A DNA stretch of 64,000 bases from Variovorax sp. WDL1 (GTDB lineage Bacteria; Pseudomonadota; Gammaproteobacteria; Burkholderiales; Burkholderiaceae_C). The position numbers and the translations under genes are program-made. The first letter of the stretch is position 1. Each line of letters opens with the position of its first letter. Below the pieces are notes generated by a model, which was not told the origin of the DNA, ran no database searches, and saw only the letters and a program-made list of their open reading frames with translations. The stretch spans positions 3,504 to 67,503 of the forward strand of contig NZ_LMTS01000026.1 in assembly GCF_001541225.1 (NCBI RefSeq), in the 5' to 3' direction. Positions 61,293 to 64,000 of the stretch are shown here, in pieces.

Positions 61293-62113
61293 ATGAACGC
61301 CCCGCTAAAGCCTATCTATCGCCTTCAGAAGGAACGGATACCCTTCATTTTCCTGAGCTACGGCCGCCTTGACGTCAAGGACGGCGCATTTGTACTGGAG
61401 GATGCGAATGGAACTCGCGTGCAGATGCCAGTGGCTGCTTTCAATGTCTTGTTTCTTGAGCCCGGGACGAGCGTGACCCACGCTGCCTTCCAGCTCGCGG
61501 CCCAGTGTCACACTCTCATTTGCTTCGTTGGCGAGCAAGCGTGCCGTACATACTCTGTCGGGCGCCCTTCCGACGGAAACCCTACCAACCTTAAAGTGCA
61601 GGTCTTGGCATATGCCGACGAAGCCCGGAGGCTTCAGGTGGCCCGCAAGATGTTCGAGATTAGGTTCGGCGAGGCGATTCCGGCCCGACGCAGTATTGAG
61701 CAACTTCGAGGCATCGAGGGGGTGCGGGTCCGCGAGTCCTACAAATTGCTGGCTCGACAGTTCGGAGTGGACTGGAAAGGCCGAACCTACGAGCAAGGAG
61801 AGTGGGACGCTGCCGATAGCGTCAACCGGGCCCTGTCCGCAGCGAATGCGGTGGCTGTTATTCTCGCCTGCGGATACAGCCCACGATAGGGTTTGTCCAC
61901 GACGGAGGGGCCAAAAGTTTTGTATACGACATTGCAGACCTCTATAAGTTGGAGATTTGCGCACCTCTTGCGTTCAGGGCTGCCGCGGGGAGCTCGGCAT
62001 TCGCGGTGGAGACTCAAGTAAGGCGGCACCTGCGTGACCACTTTAAGCAAACGCGATTTGTTGCGCGGGTCGTGGATGACCTCAAAGGCCTGTTCGAAGA
62101 GTCGACCGCATGA
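61293..62113 (+). pseudogene. cas1: Cas1 (type I-E), frame interrupted and a short internal deletion
   Basis: From the ATG at 61293 the sequence matches E. coli Cas1 well (RIPFIFLSYGRLDVKDGAFV; RRSIEQLRGIEGVRVRESYK). A stop appears at 61889 after GYSPR; the frame one base back continues GFVHDGGAKSFVYDIADLYK to a TGA at 62113, 273 codons if one C is added. The metal-binding residues of Cas1 (the E of GIEG, the H of GFVH, the D residues of VYDIAD) are all present. About six residues found in relatives after SAAN (a CLYG-containing helix segment) are missing in frame. Cas1 with Cas2 integrates new spacers; whether this one works is open. Confidence 0.8.
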
Positions 62114-62475
62114 TGCTCGTCCTCGTCCTGACTGGTGCGCCACCTCGCTTAAGAGGCCGGCTATCAACGATACTGCTTGAGGTGCGGGCTGGCGTCTATA
62201 CCGGGCACGCGACACAGAAACTGCGTGAAGAACTATGGGCGTTGACTTGCGGCAACATCGAGGATGGCGACGCCCTGATTGTGTGGCCAGACCAAACTGA
62301 GGTTTGCGGCGTCTCGTTCCGGACGGTAGGCGTGAATCGGCGCCGGGCGGTCGAAGTCGATGGGCTGCAGCTGGTGGATTTCCCTCGGTTGAGCACAGAC
62401 GAGGTCCCTGAGTCCATTATGGATTTAGCAGGTCTAGCGGAGGTGGTTTTCCCCGGTGGACAGTGTGACAACTAA
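62110..62475 (+). CDS. cas2: CRISPR-associated protein Cas2, type I-E
   Basis: The product is 121 residues. The start MMLVLVLTGAPPRLRGRLST and LLEVRAGVYTGHATQKLREE are the signature of Cas2e. It is longer than E. coli Cas2 (94), with an acidic C-terminal extension. Its ATG overlaps the cas1 stop, as expected for the pair. Cas2 forms the structural core of the Cas1-Cas2 integrase. The array leader follows at once. Confidence 0.9.
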   Translation: MMLVLVLTGAPPRLRGRLSTILLEVRAGVYTGHATQKLREELWALTCGNIEDGDALIVWPDQTEVCGVSFRTVGVNRRRAVEVDGLQLVDFPRLSTDEVPESIMDLAGLAEVVFPGGQCDN

Positions 62476-62508
62476 AATGTTTCGCTAAATCAACGGGTTA
62501 GGGGAAGA
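62476..62508 (+). promoter_or_regulatory. leader of CRISPR array 3
   Basis: The 33 bases between cas2 and the first repeat are AT-rich (AAAATGTTTCGCTAAATC) and resemble the leader end of I-E arrays (GGTTA, then a purine-rich stretch before the first repeat). The leader probably extends back into the end of cas2. Confidence 0.6.
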
Positions 62509-63452
62509 GTCTCCCCCGCGCAAGCGGGGATAGCTCGCGCAGCGTCAGGCTTTGGCGTGCTGCGTGCGCGTCTCCCCCGCGCAAGCGGGGATAGCTCGTC
62601 TTGTGGGGCGCTGACGGCCGCTGCAACGTCGTCTCCCCCGCGCAAGCGGGGATAGCTCGTAAATCCGTTCGCACCAAGGTGAGCCGCACGCGTCTCCCCC
62701 GCGCAAGCGGGGATAGCTCGCCGTGCTGGGGCGCGCGTACCGCGCAGCTGCTGTCTCCCCCGCGCAAGCGGGGATAGCTCGCAGTCTTTGCTTCCATCTC
62801 GAGACGTCGAGTAGTCTCCCCCGCGCAAGCGGGGATAGCTCGCCGGCGTCCACCGCGTTCGACATCGTGCCCCTGTCTCCCCCGCGCAAGCGGGGATAGC
62901 TCGCGAGGCTTGTTGCATGCAAAGAAGGGGGCTTCGTCTCCCCCGCGCAAGCGGGGATAGCTCGTCGACCATCGAGAGCATCGCCATCCAGGAGCCGTCT
63001 CCCCCGCGCAAGCGGGGATAGCTCGCCGACGAGGAAGCCACCCAGACATCCGTAGACGTCTCCCCCGCGCAAGCGGGGATAGCTCGCGGCTGGTGATTGG
63101 CCTCGAGGACGCCGAGGGGTCTCCCCCGCGCAAGCGGGGATAGCTCGTGCGCTATCACCTGGCAAGCGCGCTGCATTGAGTCTCCCCCGCGCAAGCGGGG
63201 ATAGCTCGCCCTCTTCGAAGTGGTCGATGCCGGTGGACACGTCTCCCCCGCGCAAGCGGGGATAGCTCGTGAAATTGGTCGTCCTCGATTTGCTCACGCG
63301 TGTCTCCCCCGCGCAAGCGGGGATAGCTCGGTACGGGCTGCGGGCGATGAGCATTTGCTGAGGTCTCCCCCGCCCAAGCGGGGATAGCTCGCCCTTGATG
63401 GCCAAGTTCACGCCAATGAGCACGTCACCCCCGCTTGCGCGGGGATTGGAAG
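62509..63452 (+). CRISPR. CRISPR array 3, 16 repeats, 15 spacers, type I-E
   Basis: Fourteen identical 29-base repeats (GTCTCCCCCGCGCAAGCGGG, then GATAGCTCG) with 32-base spacers and a 61-base period start at 62509. The fifteenth (63363) has one change and the last (63424) is altered, with its hairpin core reversed. The orientation and the leader beside cas2 match active I-E arrays. Spacers differ from each other and show no match to one another. Confidence 0.97.
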
Positions 63453-63550
63453 TCTCGGTCGACCGCCAACGGACAGCCCGTGCCAGGCTCTTGTGCTGCG
63501 GCGTGGAGCCTGGCCTCAGCTTTTAAGGCTGTAACCTATACTCGAGCGCA

Positions 63551-63580
63551 TTGCGCTATCAGTGTCCTTTGTGATACAAT
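63551..63580 (+). promoter_or_regulatory. sigma70-type promoter of the Cascade operon
   Basis: TTGCGC, an 18-base spacer and TACAAT lie about 70 bases before the cse1 start. Confidence 0.55.
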
Positions 63581-63651
63581 GAGTGACGCTTTAGCATTCG
63601 TCGCCTACGTCATCAAGCAAGGCGGCATAATTTCACTATTTCGCTGTGCGC

Positions 63652-64000
63652 ATGAACGTACTCTTAGACCCTTGGGTCCCCCTCCTGCTGCCAGACGGTA
63701 CTGTGGCCAAGCAGCGCATGGTGGACATCCCTACCTCCGGTGCGCTTCGTGTGGAGCATGCCCGAGCCGACTACTCAGCGCTCATCACTGAGCTGGCGGT
63801 GTGCGTTTACCAGACCCTTGCGGCGCCGCACGACAGGATTGCGCGACGAGCTCTGGTGCGGGCCCCCGACCTTGCATTGCTGGACAAGGCGTTTCGAACT
63901 GCCGCGCCTGCGTTTGAAATCTTTGGTGACGGTGCACGATTCCTGCAGTCGCCAGAAGCTATTGGCGGAGAAATCCCTGTGCGTGGCCTGGTACCAGAGG
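63652..64000 (+). CDS. cse1: Cse1/CasA (Cas8e), 5' part only
   Basis: The frame is open for 116 codons from the ATG at 63652 to the window edge. The start MNVLLDPWVPLLLPDGTVAK and the later FEIFGDGARFLQSPEA match the N-terminal domain of Cse1, the large Cascade subunit that recognises the PAM and recruits Cas3. About three-quarters of the gene, and presumably cse2, cas7, cas5 and cas6e, lie outside the window. Confidence 0.9.
   Translation, partial: MNVLLDPWVPLLLPDGTVAKQRMVDIPTSGALRVEHARADYSALITELAVCVYQTLAAPHDRIARRALVRAPDLALLDKAFRTAAPAFEIFGDGARFLQSPEAIGGEIPVRGLVPE

Noticed and set aside
1-64000. tRNA, rRNA, insertion sequence, integrase or replication origin
   Set aside because: None was seen: no transposase motifs, no paired terminal repeats, no cloverleaf, no iterons or replication protein.

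Overview
The window is a GC-rich, gene-dense stretch of bacterial DNA. The gene families (ImuA/ImuB/DnaE2 mutasome, TatD, RarA, type I-E Cas proteins) and LexA-type boxes of the form CTG-N10-CAG fit a betaproteobacterium, most likely Burkholderiales (an inference). I see no rRNA, tRNA, insertion sequence, integrase or replication origin. The many small unknown genes on both strands look like an accessory region of a large plasmid, chromid or island.

Layout. 1-16.4 kb: small accessory genes, including XRE regulators, a ParB-like protein, a secreted ASH-domain protein, a LemA/TPM-like membrane pair, two overlapping TIM-barrel genes, a HigBA-like toxin-antitoxin unit with a third membrane gene, a GIY-YIG-type protein, and a two-TM SLATT protein. 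16.4-17.2 kb: no convincing gene. 17.2-23.2 kb: two paralogues of an undescribed SymE/AbrB-like multi-domain family, then a five-gene operon; two near-identical sigma70-type promoters serve the second paralogue and the operon. 23.2-34.8 kb: TatD, YkgJ-like, Crp/Fnr-like, RarA and DUF4262 genes among unknowns. 34.9-35.2 kb: a short transcription unit with three tandem ORFs of 9-11 codons, each with a near-ideal Shine-Dalgarno sequence, closed by a terminator. 35.3-38.8 kb: unknown genes and a nucleoside deoxyribosyltransferase. 39.4-56.9 kb: SOS-regulated imuA-imuB and, 12 kb away with its own matching LexA-type box, dnaE2. Between them lie a 3215-residue secreted ASH/TIG/SPRY protein and a regulator with three XRE domains. 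56.9-64 kb: a rearranged type I-E CRISPR-Cas locus in the order decayed array, XRE regulator, cas3, decayed array, cas1 (interrupted), cas2, intact 16-repeat array, then the start of cse1/casA, which runs off the window.

Two cross-cutting patterns stand out. Six genes, cas1 among them, are each interrupted by the apparent loss of one G or C in a short run; this could be consensus error or real decay and must be settled before any of them is called a pseudogene. Also, many unrelated genes on both strands share a leader with GCTA(C/G/T)A(C/G) about 30-50 bases before the start, often followed by a CTAGGACAAC-like ribosome-binding segment.
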